From Calamus simplicifolius (Eukaryota; Streptophyta; Magnoliopsida; Arecales; Arecaceae): DNA of 64,000 nt. The notes below the pieces were generated by a model. That model saw nothing but the letters and a program-made list of their open reading frames with translations. It did not search any database and had not been told where the DNA came from. The stretch is from positions 339,920-403,919 of the forward strand of contig UESW01004012.1 in NCBI GenBank assembly GCA_900491605.1, read 5' to 3'. Of the stretch, positions 40,099 through 52,070 are shown one piece after another (the stretch's first letter is position 1; each line of letters starts with the position of its first letter). Position numbers and translations under genes: made by a program.

Positions 40099-42438
40099 TA
40101 TTGCCCAGATGTAGCAACCCAAGAGGGGGATGAATTGGGTAATTAAAAATTAATTACTAGCGCAGATATGTGCTTTAACACTAATTTAAATTTAATTGGC
40201 AGTGGTTTAGCGAAGTGCATAGAACAATATCATAGAAAATCAAGTAACCACAAACACAAGAGAGTTTATAGTGGTTCAGTGCCAAACTTAGCACCTACGT
40301 CCACTCCCCAAAATACCCTTTGAGAATTTTACTCTAATTGTATCACAACGATTACAACCTCTAGCCTTTCCCGGCTAGCCCTCTTATTTATACGGCACAA
40401 GGCAGCCAAACCCTTAGCCTTACCTAGCTAGTCCTCTTGTTTAAAGGCACAAGAAAGCCAACCCCTAGCCTTACCCGGCTAGTCCTCTTGTTTAACGGCA
40501 CAAGGAAGCCGACAAGAACCAAGGGTTAAATCTAACCCTTTTATAAATGTTCATAATAGATAAGAATAAGTGGCTCCTACAATGAACAAATATTCAAAGA
40601 AATACTTTACAACTTTTGTAGCAAATCTTCAGCAATAAATGAAGAGCTCCGAGATAGGTAAAGCTTTGAATGCTTAAAGGCTTTAATGGATCTGGACGAC
40701 TTTGAGCAATGAATGATCTTTAAGGATTTGTCAACTTCAATGCACACGATCTTGCTTTTCAACACTCTAAAATATGCAATAAAAACTCTTTTTCTTGGAT
40801 TTCTTTCTCTTCTTTTTTTCTTTTAGATTCATTATTTTGTTCTTCTAATCTCAGCTATTTAAAGTATTCCAACATCAAAAAATATCCGTTAGACACATTT
40901 GAAATAAATGGAAAGTAAAATGGGAAGAAAAGATAACCATTGAAATTATTTCCCTTAAGCATTGAATGCACTGAATCCATTTGAGGAAGGAAGATCTTTG
41001 CCATAATTCAAGAGATCAAAAGTTAGTATAGCTAAAAATAAAAATTAATTAAAGAAGAGAGAGAGAGAGAGAGCACGCCCAAAATAACAATGAGGTAGCT
41101 GACTGGGATTAATTCCAGCTGAAGGCTTGAAGACGCTCGGCCAAGAAGAGGAGAAAAAGCCACAAGCTAGCTAAAGGAAAATCCCAGCTAGCTAATTTTG
41201 AAATTTCCACAGCAAGAGGGAAAAAGCATTAATACCAAAGGATGGTAGTTAGCTCTCCAGCTAACTATCCTCAAAGAGCACACGGCTTGAAGTTCATCCA
41301 AGGGAAAAGTAGCTAGCTCCTTAGCTAGCTAACCAAAAAGTCAAACGACCAGGAGTCCATTCCAAGAAGCACTAGTTAGCTCTCTAGCTAACTAAGCCAA
41401 AAATTAGTTAGCTCTCTAGCTAACTAAGCAAGCATCCAACGTTCATGAAGAGAGAAGCCACAACAAGGTAGTTAGCTCTCCAGCTAACTAGAAAAAGGAG
41501 GCTCATGACTTGGAGAAGGAATTCAGCCATCAACAGAAGAAGAGTTAGCTCTTTAGCTAACTAAGTTCAAAACATCATGGCAAAAGGAAAAATTCGTCCA
41601 AGGCAGCTAGCTCCTTAGCTAGCTAAGAAACTCAACCACACGCCCAAGGAAAAAGGTTAGCTAGCTCTTCAGCTAACTTGAAATTGCAACCGCTCGGCTT
41701 GGTGGAACCTATAAAAAATAGTTAGCTAACAATGAAAAGTAGTTAGCTCTCAAGGCAAAGAAGTTAACTAACAGGGTAAGCTAGCTAGCTAAGAGAAGCA
41801 CTCAGCTAGCTCGCCAGTTAGCCAAAAATAAGAACCGTTCGGCCAGCAAAGTAACAGGGAAAATAGTTAACTAAAGATAAAGCCAGCTAGTTAAGAGGGA
41901 GGATGAGTTAGCTAGTCAGCTAACTGAATCCAATAGCATTCGGCCAGCACAGTGATAAGGCAAAAGTAGTTAACTAAAATGGAATTCCAGCTAGCTCAAA
42001 AGGAGGCCAAGCTAGCTAACCAGCTAGCTAAAAATAAGCATGGTTCGGTTAACAGGAGACCAGGGAGCATAGTTAGCTAAAATGGAATTTCAGCTAGCTC
42101 AGAAAGAGGCCAAGCTAGCTATCCAGCTAACTCAAAAAGCTAACCATTCGGCCAAGTCACTGTAAGATCATGTTAGTTAGCTAACAGATGCGTCAGCTAG
42201 CTAGAAAGAAGAATAAGCTAGCTAACTAGCTAGCTCACATGAAAATACAAATGGCCAGGGATACAATGGATCAATTTGCTAGCTTCCAGATAACAAATAA
42301 AAAATGAAAGAGATATACTCCCATAAGATTTTACTTGATAAGGCTCATTTGTAAAACATTTGCACTTCCCTGCATCAAGCTTAATAAATAGAATTAGTCT
42401 TTACTTAATTATTTTGTAATCATCAAAATCAATCAACA
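40099..42438 (-). repeat. D1 3' LTR (2340 bp)
   Basis: It begins TATTGCCCAG on the plus strand (TG mutated to TA) and ends AATCAACA. Compared with the 5' LTR it lacks about 8 bases (TTCAGGGT) near the end. It contains a minus-strand TTTAAATAG TATA-like site at about 40852-40861, an AG microsatellite at 41050-41075 and the palindrome cluster 41080-42240. Confidence 0.93.
41080..42245. repeat. Palindrome cluster in D1 3' LTR (AGTTAGCT..AGCTAACT)
   Basis: More than twenty copies of perfect or near-perfect palindromes such as AGTTAGCTCTCTAGCTAACT and AGCTAGCTCCTTAGCTAGCT are spaced at about 40-60 bp, with short loops of CTCT, CCTT or TCCA. The 5' LTR has the same array at 50730-51870. Confidence 0.92.
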
Positions 42439-42452
42439 ATCTCTCCCTTTTT
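42439..42452 (-). other. Polypurine tract of D1
   Basis: The minus strand reads AAAAAGGGAGAGAT directly before the 3' LTR. It is the start site of plus-strand DNA synthesis in reverse transcription. Confidence 0.8.
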
Positions 42453-43089
42453 GATGATGACAAAACCCTTAAGTATGCAAAGAAGAAATATAGGAAATAT
42501 TTTGAATAAACAGGAATGCATTATTTTCTCCCCCTGTTAATTTGAATAATTAAACTCCTCCTGAATATATTGAGTGGTTTCTTTTCTCCATTGTCTCAAT
42601 ATATGCAATATTCTTCTTTCCCTTTTTGTCATTGATCAAAAAGATGATTGAAGAAACTTGCAAGAATTTAAAGCACAATTTATTAAGATAAAGTGAATAC
42701 TTCATTCATACTTATAACATTCATACAGAGCATTAAAGTTTCAAACTTAAATAGAAAGCATAGTCATTACAAATACTACAAAATATAGTCTTAAGCATTC
42801 AACACAAAGTCTTAAATATTCATCATAAAGCAAAGTCTTAAACATTCAACAAACATTACAAGATAATCACTTCTTATCATATGAAGAAATTTGTACTGTT
42901 GATTCATCTAGTTTTTGGGAGGGTCCTGGCTTGTCATTTGAAGGTCGAGTCGGAGGAACCAGAGATGAGGGTGCGAGAATGATGCATTTGGAGCTAATAA
43001 AGCAAAAGAGCAATATAGGTTTCCATAAGACTGCTCAGCCTTGCAAGAGATGCGGTCCAGTGATCGACTGCATTTGTTGCATCCCTTGT
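42453..43089. other. D1 non-coding region between ORF3 and polypurine tract
   Basis: AT-rich; no gene is supported. Short repeats of ATTCAACA/AAGTCTTAA occur around 42790-42860. Confidence 0.5.
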
Positions 43090-43560
43090 CTAGCTCTCAT
43101 TAGTTTGCATTTGAAATCCCACCCATTCAGCTTTAGTCTCAAAATTTTCAATCTTATCTTTTAAGAAATTAATTTCATTCAGGATCCGATCCAAGACAGT
43201 CTCGTTATGGTGAAAGACTCGTCCATTAAGAATATTTACATCATGGACAAGTTGATTTTGAATGATTTTAAATTGAGAGAGTGTCTCGAAAATAGATGAG
43301 ATGTGGGGTACCAAGGTCTGATCATTGACAGATAAAGCACTATCCCCAGAACTCCGATTAGATTGAGCAAGGGATAACTCATGAATAATCTGCTGAATCT
43401 GTTCTTCATAGATTCGCACAGTGGGAGGAACAGGAGCAGAGTTATCATTGCAGCGAGAGGGAGCAGAAGCACTAACATCAGGTGGCTCAGTTAAGAATGG
43501 ATTTGGTTCATTCATGGCGGCAAGGTACGGATTAGGTTGATGAAAGTCAAAATTAAAGAA
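43090..43560 (-). pseudogene. D1 ORF3, C-terminal coiled-coil part
   Basis: EEQIQQIIHELSLAQSNRSS, then heptad-rich sequence ending EWVGFQMQTNES. It matches 56782-57330 of D2, where it continues from the N-terminal domain. In D1 it is separated from 43642-44448 by stops and a shift. Confidence 0.75.
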
Positions 43561-43641
43561 ATTTTATGGTGAACATGCAGGTTAAGGCAGGTTAGATGGT
43601 GGCAAACTATTTAATTGACCAGTTCTAGATCTAACTTTAAT

Positions 43642-44448
43642 TCAAACACCATCCCTTTTAGCATAGTCCATATGGTGAAGGGAATGAGCATTGAATACGT
43701 CATAATGACGCAATGCTACAGCTGTTTCTCCTTTAAGTTTTATGTTAAAAAACTTAAAAACATATGTGAAAAACATCCCATATGGTAATGCAGCCTTAGA
43801 CCTACATAAGGATTCTTTTATAATAGTCAATATAAGATCAGGCATATCTATAGGTGTTTCTATAAGAATGTCATACATAATACTTATGTCATGATCGGTC
43901 ACAACATTAAAAGAACCAGCACGCAGGGCAAATATCTTGGCTATGATGCTATGAAACAATCTATTTTCAACAGATAGCATATTAGCATCAAGGGTTACTA
44001 TATTACTTGCTTCACTATCGTCCATATCAAGAATCATACCAAGTTTATATCCTCTTTCACTAGGAAAATTTTTTAGGATACCTTCAGAAGGAATATTCAA
44101 AGCAGAACCTAGTATTTTGCAATCAAGTTCTATCCTAGTCTTTTTCACATAGGACGTTATGGTTCCACTTCCAAAGGTTATATTTTCATAAAATTCTCTA
44201 ATTAACTCTGGATATATGGGCCTTTTAGTAGATAAAAAATTTGTCCAACCTTGAGAGGCAAAAAGTTTTCCTATCTTGAAGCCTTCTTGATCTAGGAAAT
44301 TGAAATCCACTAACCTCCCATGGACAAATGATTTGGCGGCGATAAGGGTGTTGGTATGCGAAGAACTTCGCAAAGAAGATGAGGAGGACTTCCTACGAAG
44401 ATCAGAAGAATCATCTTCCCTTGAGATTGATTTCTTCTTAGGAGCCAT
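43642..44448 (-). CDS. D1 ORF3, Transposase_32-like domain (268 residues, open)
   Basis: It starts MAPKKKSISREDDSSDLRRK with a Ser/Lys/Arg-rich N-terminus that could be a nuclear signal. The domain then includes FNFLDQEGFKIGKLFASQGW, RPIYPELIREFYENITF, LDCKILGSALNIPSEG, ENRLFHSIIAKIFALRAGSF and FFTYVFKFFNIKLKGETA. This resembles the plant Transposase_32 / putative plant transposon protein domain found in Sirevirus third ORFs and in many host-annotated proteins. No signal peptide or membrane segment is seen, so it is not an obvious envelope protein. It lies downstream of pol on the same strand. The function is unknown. Confidence 0.75.
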   Translation of the reverse strand: MAPKKKSISREDDSSDLRRKSSSSSLRSSSHTNTLIAAKSFVHGRLVDFNFLDQEGFKIGKLFASQGWTNFLSTKRPIYPELIREFYENITFGSGTITSYVKKTRIELDCKILGSALNIPSEGILKNFPSERGYKLGMILDMDDSEASNIVTLDANMLSVENRLFHSIIAKIFALRAGSFNVVTDHDISIMYDILIETPIDMPDLILTIIKESLCRSKAALPYGMFFTYVFKFFNIKLKGETAVALRHYDVFNAHSLHHMDYAKRDGV

Positions 44449-44930
44449 CTTGTTCCTCTTCTTGAAGTAGAGTGGAAGGAGGAAAGAGCTTGAATATAGA
44501 AGATAGAAGCCGGATGGAATTGAAGGAGATGAGACGGTTTGAGAGAGAAATGAGATGTTGAAAAAGATGAGTGAATGAGGAAGACGATTGAATGAGGAGT
44601 GAAATCGGTTGAAAAGGTTTATATAGGGAGGATTCCAAAGTAGTTGACTGGCCAGGTGCCTGGTTGGTTAACTACCTTAAAGATAATAAATAGAGATGGA
44701 ATGGCCGATTGGTGTGGATTGATTGTGAAAAGCTTTCTTGTGAATTAAAGGGCAGAGCTAACTGACACAATAAATGGTAGGAGCAATAATTTCATTTGAA
44801 AAGATGTTCCATAAATAGATTTGATTGAAAGTAATGGAAGATGTTATGCAACACATAATAAATATGATTTTCAAATATGATTTCAAGGAGCATGAAAATA
44901 ACTCATTAAACAAATCATTAAATAGATGTA
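44449..44930 (-). other. D1 spacer between pol and ORF3
   Basis: No supported gene is present. The short frames here do not match the corresponding D2 region (58230-58860), which suggests it is non-coding and fast-evolving. It may hold the ORF3 leader. Confidence 0.4.
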
Positions 44931-44934
44931 TCAA

Positions 44935-46730
44935 ACATACCAAGTTCTTTTCTAATTTCATAAAATTTAGATTCATCAAGAGGTTTGGTAAAAATATCAG
45001 CAAGTTGATTTTCAATGCTTAAAAATTCAATTACAATATTTTCATTGTTTACATGATCTCTAATAAAGTGATGTCTAATTTCAATATGTTTAGTTCTAGA
45101 ATGTTGAATAGGATTTTTAGTTAAACTAATTGCACTAGTGTTATCACATTTTATTGGTATGGCCTTTTATTTGATGCCATAATCTTCTAGCTGCTGCTTA
45201 ATCCATAAGATTTGAGCACAACAACTTCCAACTGCAATGTATTCGGCCTTGGCCATAGACAATGCTACTGAAGTTTACTTTTTGCTAAACCATGAAATTA
45301 AGTTAACACCTAGAAATTGGCAAGTTTCACTAGTTGATTTTCTGTCTAATTTACATCCAGCAAAATCTGAATCAGTGTAACCTATTAAGTCAATGCTAGA
45401 TTGTTTGTCATACCATAGTCCTAAATTCATTGTTCCATTCAAATATTTAAATATCCTTTTAACAGCAAGCAAGTATGATTCTTTAGGATTAGCTTGATAT
45501 CTAGCATACATGCAAACACTGAATAAGATATCAGGTCTACTAGCAGTTAAGTACAATAATGATCCTATCATGCCTCTATAAAGTTTTAAATCAACAAATT
45601 TTTTAGCATTATAAGATTCAAATCTACAAGATGAGCTCATAGGGGCATCGATACTTTTTGATGTCTCCATGCCAAACTTTTTGATCATTTCTTTGATATA
45701 CTTGGATTGGCTTACGAAGATCTCGTCTTTGCTTTGTTTGATCTGAAGTCCGAGGAAATAATTTAGTTCTCCCATCATACTCATCTCAAACTCTCCCTGC
45801 ATAAGCTTAGCAAAGTCCTTGCATAAAGAATCATTAGTGGCACCGAAAATGATATCATCTACATAGATTTAAATAATTAATATATCTTCATCTTGCCTTT
45901 TAATGAATAAAGTTGTATTCACGTTTCCTCGAATGAAGTCATTACTGATCAAGAATTTACTTAATCTTTCATACTAAGCCTGGGGCGCTTGTTTCAAACC
46001 ATACAAAGCTTTGTTCAACTTAAATACGTGGTTTGGAAACAAGTGATTTTCAAAGCCGGATGGTTGTTCCACAAAAACTTATTCAGCAATGTATCCATTT
46101 AAGAAAGCGCTTTTAACATCCATTTGATATAGTTTAAAATTCATAAAGCAGGCATAAGTAAGAAGTAATCTAATAGCTTATAATCTAGCAACTGGGGCAT
46201 AAGTTTTATCAAAATCAATTTCCTCTTTTTTATTATAACCCTTAGCTACTAATCATGCGTTATTTCTAACTATATTACCATGTTCATCCAATTTATTTCT
46301 AAAAACCCATTTAGTTCCAATAATTTGATGATCATGAGGTCTTTCAGTAAGAGTCCATACATTATTTCTTTCAAACTGGTGAAGTTCCTCATGCATGGCA
46401 TTTATCCAATCAACATCATTTTTAGCATCATCATAGCATTTAGGTTCAATTTTAGATACAAATGCTAAGTTATTATAAGTATCTCTAAATAATGATCTAG
46501 TTCTAACGCCTTGAGATGGATCACCTATGATTTGATCTTTAGGGTGACTGAGAACGTACCTCCATTCTCTTTCTAATTCATCATTACCTTGTGAAGCTTC
46601 AGGTAGGTCAGCATTCCTTTCTTCATTTACCTCTTGTGTATCTGAGTCATCCTTATCCTTCAAGGTGATGTTTTTGAGTTGATCTTCAATTTTATTTGCA
46701 TCATTGTACCTTTTCTCTTCCTTAATGGAA
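44935..46730 (-). pseudogene. D1 reverse transcriptase and RNase H
   Basis: On the minus strand: WINAMHEELHQFERNNVWTL and GTKWVFRNKLDEHGNIVRN (RT start), KSAFLNGYIAE, the active site IYVDDIIFGA with a stop just before it at about 45870, MGELNYFLGLQIKQ, RPDILFSVCMYARYQANPKE, GYTDSDFAGCKLDRKSTS (RNase H) and NPIQHSRTKHIEIRHHFI near 45090. At least six stops or shifts interrupt it. The domain order and motifs are those of Ty1/copia. Confidence 0.87.
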
Positions 46731-47700
46731 GATCATTAGATTCATCAAAGATAACATGAATTGATTCTTCAACTACTAGAGTCTTTTTGTTGAAAACTCT
46801 AAAGGCTCTACTATGCAAAGAATAACCGAAAAAAATTTCTTCATCAGATTTAGCATCAAATTTATCAAGGTTTGATTTTTCATTATTTAAAACAAAATAT
46901 CGGCATCCAAAAATATGAAAATAACTGATGTTTGGTTTTCTTCCTTTCCAAAGTTCATATGGAGTCTTTTTCAAAACAGGTCTAATCAATGCACGATTTA
47001 AAACATAGCATGTAGTGTTGATAGCTTCAGCCCAAAAGTACTTTGGGAGATTGCTTTCAAACAACATGGTATGGCCATTTCTTCTAAAGTTCTGTTCTTT
47101 CTTTCTACTACTCTATTTTGTTGGAGTGTTCTTGGTGCAGAAAAATTATGTTCAATTCCATTTTCATTACAAAAATATTTAAAATATTTATTTTTAAATT
47201 CTTTTCCATGATCACTTTGTATTGATAAAACAAAAGAATTCTTTTCATTTGTGATTGTTTTAAACAATTTTTGAAATGCGGGAAATGCTTCATCTTTACT
47301 AGTTAAAAATAAAACCCATGTAAAACGAGAAAAATCATCAATAACAACAAAAGCATATCTTTTTCCTCCTAGACTAGTTGTTCTTGTAGGACCGAATAAA
47401 TCCATATGCAAGAGTTCCAAAAGTCTAGTGGTTGAAACCAAATTTTTTTGATTTAAAAGATACTCGGGTTTGTTTTCCAAATTAACAAGCATTACAAATC
47501 TTATCTTTTTCAAAAACGAGTTTCGGCAAACCATGCACTAAATCTTTCTTAATTAATTTAGATAGTAAATCCATGCTTGCATGAGCTAGCCTATGATGTC
47601 ATAACCAACTATTATCAGTTTTATTATTTGTAGTAACTAGGCAATCAATATTTTGATCATGCAAATCATTTAAATTAATAATATATACATTACCATGCCT
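46660..47700 (-). pseudogene. D1 integrase
   Basis: LLHMDLFGPTRTTSLGGKRY (first Asp), VIDDFSRFTWVLF, SDHGKEFKNKYF (second Asp) and NGIEHNFSAPRTLQQNRVVERKN (Glu) are the copia integrase core. The tail FESNLPKYFWAEAINTTCYVLNRA and PYELWKGRKPNISYFHIFGC follows in another frame. The zinc finger just upstream is frameshifted. Confidence 0.87.
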
Positions 47701-48075
47701 TTGATCAATAAATTTTATATTTTTATTAGCAGGATTTTTAACATTGCATAAAGATGATTCAAATGTAACTTTAAATCCTTTATCACATAATTGACTAATA
47801 CTAAGTAAATTGTGTTTCAGTCCTTTCACAAGTAAGACATTATCAATATAAGCATAAGGTGTGATACCTATTTTTTCAATGCCAATTATTTTTTCTTGGC
47901 CATTATCACCGAAAGTAACAACACCTCCATCTTTTGCCTCTAAAGTGATGAATTATGATTCATCACCTGTCATGTATCTTGAGCACCCGCTATCCAAGTA
48001 CCATTGTCTTTTAGTTGCTCGAGTTGCAATGTCTTTTAGTTGCTCGAGTTGCAAGACACACCTGTATACATAATT
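47590..48075 (-). pseudogene. D1 protease and pre-integrase region
   Basis: The protease motif WYLDSGCSRYMTGDES is readable on the minus strand at about 47955-48005, followed by a stop, then VVTFGDNGQEKIIGIEKIG and VKGLKHNLLSISQLCDKGF. DSGCSRHMTG-type motifs are the usual copia protease site. Confidence 0.8.
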
Positions 48076-48299
48076 TTAAATTTTGCTCTTAGGTACCCAA
48101 GCTTTCTTGGGTCCTTTAGGGTTAGTTAAGATAGTTCCTTTTGGAACCCATATTTTTCTCACATTGTGTGTGTGTGACAAGTATAAGCTTTATGTCCTAA
48201 TTTTTTATATTTAAAACATGTACTTTTGATAGAATCATTAGCATGCACATAAATATTTTTCAAAAATTTTTATCTTTCAAAAGGATTATATCCAAGACC

Positions 48300-49643
48300 A
48301 GCTCTATTGTAAACAACTCTTTGACTATTTAAAATTATTTCTAATTTTTCTGAGCTCAAAGTAAATTTATCAATAATTGGTTTTAATCTATTTACTTTAT
48401 TTTTTAAATCTTGATTTTTCTTTAACAATAATTCATTATCTTTTGAAATTCTTTCTTTTTCAAGAGTAAGATTTTAAATTTCATTTTTTAAATCTTTGTT
48501 CTTTGAACTTAAGTTTGCAAAATTATCAACAAGTTCATAGAATGCACCATGTAATTCGTCAAAAGTAAAGTCATCTAAAAAGCTAGGGCTTACCTCATCA
48601 TTATCAGCTATGAAACATACATTGGCAACTTTAGTTTTCTCTTCATCTTCTGAACTTGTAGCCTCACTATCGCTCCATGTAGCCATCATTGCTTTCTTCT
48701 TCACTCTTTTGGATCCTTTCTTTAATAGTGGACATTCTGGTCTGATATGTCCAAGCTTTTTGTACTCATAGCATGTAAAAGGTTCACTCTTTTCCTTTTC
48801 TTTGCTGTGATCCCTTTTGGCAAAATATTTTCTTTTTTCAAACTTCTTTCTTTTCATAAACTTTTTAAATTTTCTTGAGATAAGTGCCATTTCATCATCT
48901 TTCTCACTGTCACTAGTGGTTTCTTCACTTTCATCATCTTGAGTTGCACACTTTAATGCCATAGTTATTTTCTTCTTTGATTCATCTTCATCAATATGTT
49001 GTCGTTGCTAAAGCTCATGAATCATCAAAGAACCAACCAACTCTTCAAGTGATAAAGTGTTGAGATCTTTTGCTTCTTGTATTGCAGTAACCTTAGCTTC
49101 CCATGACCTAGGCAAAGATCTTAAAATTTTTCTAACAAGATCACTGTTAGCATAAGATTTTTCAAGACTTTTCAGTCCATTAATAATATCAGTGAATCTT
49201 GTAAATATATCAGTGATATTTTCAGCTGAATCCATCTTAAATAATTCATACTTATGAATAAGCATATTTATTTTGGATTCCTTGACTTAATTTGTACCCT
49301 CATGGGTAACTTCAAGTCTATCCTAGATTTCTTTAGCAGACATGCAAGTAAATATGCGATTAAACTCATTTGCATCAAGAGAACAATAAAGAACATTCAT
49401 AGCTTTTGCATTTAATTGAGCTAGTTTCTTATCTTGCTCATCCCATTCAGATTCAGGTTTTGCAATATCAATATTATCAATCTTAATAGTGGGTGTGTGT
49501 GGTCCATTAATTATGATTTCCCATAAATCATAATCAAGTGCTTGAATGAAGATTTTCATTTATGCTTTCCAATATATGTAATTTATTCCACTGAACAAAG
49601 ATGGTCTATTAGTTGATTGTCCTTCAATCAATATAGATTCCAT
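48300..49643 (-). pseudogene. D1 gag
   Basis: The start ATG is at 49643 (MESILIEGQSTNRPSLFSG), with a stop 33 codons in. DYDLWEIIINGPHTPTIK, MLIHKYELFKMDSAENITDI, VRKILRSLPRSWEAKVTAIQ and LNTLSLEELVGSLMIHEL (gag core) follow. Then comes a Lys-rich zone and a CCHC knuckle that has lost a Cys (CYEYKKLGHIRPEC), and a coiled-coil tail. D2 gag has the same order. Confidence 0.87.
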
Positions 49644-49704
49644 TTGGATTACTACTGATCTTTGGCTCCAAGCTAATTAAAGCTATAAAAATCAAGAGCA
49701 CACT

Positions 49705-49716
49705 GCTCTGATACCA
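49705..49716 (-). other. Primer binding site of D1 (initiator methionine tRNA)
   Basis: The minus strand reads TGGTATCAGAGC, complementary to the 3' end of plant initiator tRNA-Met, two bases inside the 5' LTR. This is the standard primer for Ty1/copia elements. Confidence 0.92.
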
Positions 49717-49718
49717 CT

Positions 49719-52070
49719 TGTTGCCCAGATGTAGCAACCCAAGAGGAGGATGAATTGGGTAATTAAAAATTAATTACTAGCGCAGATATGTGCTTTAACA
49801 CTAATTTAAATTTAATTGGCAACGGTGTAGTGAAGTATACAGAATAATATCACAGAAAATCAAGCAACCACAAACACAGGAGAGTTTATAGTGGTTCAGT
49901 GCCAAACTCAGCAACTACGTCCAGTCCCCAAAATACCCTTTAAAAATTTCACTCCAATCATATTACAACGATTACAACCTCTAGCCTTTCCCGGCTAGAC
50001 CTCTTGTTTATATGGCACAAGGTAGCCAAACCCCTAGCCTTACCCGGCTAATCCTCTTGTTTAACGGCACGAGGAAGCCAACCCTTAGCCTTACCCGGTT
50101 AGTCCTCTTGTTTAACGGCACAAGGAAGCTAACAAGAACCAAGGGTTAAATCTAACCCTTTTACAAATGTTCAGAATAGATAAGAATAAGTAGCTCCTAC
50201 AATGAGCAAATATTCAAAGAAATACTTTACAACTTTTGTAGCAAATCTTCAGCAATAAATGAAGAGCTCCAAGGTAGTTGAAGCTTTGAATGCTTGAGGG
50301 CTTTAATGGATCTGGACGACTTTGAGCAATGAATGATCTTTAAGGATTTGTCAACTTCAATGCACACAATCTTACTTTTCAACACTCCGAAAAATATGTA
50401 ATAAAAACTCTTTTTCTTGGATTTCTTTCTCTTCTTTTTTTCTTTCAGATTCATCATTTTGTTCTTCTAATCTTAGCTATTTAAAGCATTCCAACATTAA
50501 AAAATATCCTTTAGACACATTTGAAATAAATGGAAAGTAAAGAAAAGATAACCGTTGAGATTATTTCCCTTAAGCATTGAATGCACTGAATTTATTTGAG
50601 GAAGGAAGATCTCTGCCATAATCTAAGAGATCAAAAGTTAGTATAGCTGAAAATAGAAATTAATTAAAGAAGAGAGAGAGTGAGAGAGAGAGCACGCCCA
50701 AAATAACAATGAGGTAGCTGATTGGGATTAATTCCAGGTAGCTGAAGGCTTGAAGACGCTCGGCCAAGAAGAGGAGAAAAAGCCACAAGCTAGCTAAAGG
50801 AAAATCCCAGCTAGCTAATTTTGAAATCTCCACAGCAAGAGGGAAAAAACATCAGTATCAAAGGATAGTAGTTAGCTCTCCAGCTAACTATCCACAAATA
50901 GCACACGGCTTGAAGTTCATCCCAGGGAAAAGTAGCTAGCTCCTTAGCTAGCTAACCAAAAAGTCAAATGGCCAGGAGTCCATTCCAAGAAGCACTAGTT
51001 AGCTCCCTAGCTAACTAAGCCAAAAAGTAGTTAGCTCTCTAGCTAACTAAGCAAGCATCCAACGTTCATGAAGAGAGAAGCTACAACAAGGTAGTTAGCT
51101 CTCCAGCTAACTAGAAAAAGGAGGCTCACGGCTTGGAGAAGGAATTTAGCCATCAACAGAAGAAGAGTTAGCTCTTTAGCTAACTAAGTTCAAAACATCA
51201 TGGCAAGAGGAAAAATTCGTCCAAGGCAGCTAGCTCCTTAGCTAGCTAAGAAACTCATCCACACGCCCAAGGAAAAAAGTTAGCTAGCTCTTCATCTAAC
51301 TTGAAATTGCAACCACTCGGCTTGGTGGAACCTGTAAAAAATAGTTAGCTAACAATGAAAAGTAGTTAGCTTCCAAGGCAAAGCAGTTAACTAATAGGGT
51401 AAGCTAGCTAGCTAAGAGAAGCACCCAGCTAGCTCGCCAGTTAGCCAAAAATAAGAATCGTTCGGCCATGCAAAGTAACAGGAAAAATAGTTAACTAAAG
51501 ATGAAGCTAGCTAGCTAAGAGGGAGGATGAGTTAGCTAGTCAGCTAACTGAATCCAATAGCATTCGGCCAGCACAGTGATAAGGCAAAAGTAGTTAACTA
51601 AAATGAAATTTCAGCTAGCTCAGAAGGAGGCCAAGCTAGCTAACCAGCTAGCTAAAAATAAGCATGGTTCGGTTAACAAGAGAACAAGGAGCATAGTTAG
51701 CTAAAATGGAATTTCAGCTAGCTCAGAAGGAGGCCAAGCTAGCTATCCAGCTAACTCAAAAAAGCTAACCATTCAGCCAGGCCACTGTAAGATCATGTTA
51801 GTTAGCTAACAGATGCGTCAGCTAGCTAGAAGGAAGAATAAGCTAGCTAACTAGCTAGCTCACATGAAAATACAAACGGCCAGGGATACAATGGATCAAT
51901 TTGCTAGTTTGCAGGTAACAAATAAAAAATGAAAGAGATATACTCCCATAAGATTTTACTTGATAAGGCTCATTTGTAAAACATCTGCACTTCCATGCAT
52001 CAAGCTTAATAAATAGAATTAGGCTTTACTTAATTATTTTGTAATCATCAAAATCAATTCAGGGTCAACA
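49719..52070 (-). repeat. D1 5' LTR (2352 bp)
   Basis: TGTTGCCCAGATG...GGGTCAACA. It matches 40099-42438 throughout with few differences, including the palindrome cluster. It is followed by GACCC. Confidence 0.93.

Larger units (their letters stand above)
40099..52070 (-). mobile_element. Element D1: Ty1/copia Sirevirus-like element with ORF3
   Basis: LTRs of 2340 and 2352 bp flank an internal region read on the minus strand: primer site, gag, protease, integrase, RT, RNase H, then an extra ORF3 before the 3' LTR. Integrase before RT marks copia. Long LTRs, an initiator-Met primer site, a Lys-rich gag with zinc knuckle and a third ORF are typical of the Sirevirus (Maximus) clade. The 5-bp duplication GACCC is at 40094-40098 and 52071-52075. 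Gag and pol carry many stops. Confidence 0.93.

Noticed and set aside
43642..44448. ORF3 of D1 as a viral envelope gene
   Set aside because: No signal peptide, transmembrane segment or cleavage site is visible; the sequence resembles a plant transposon protein domain instead.
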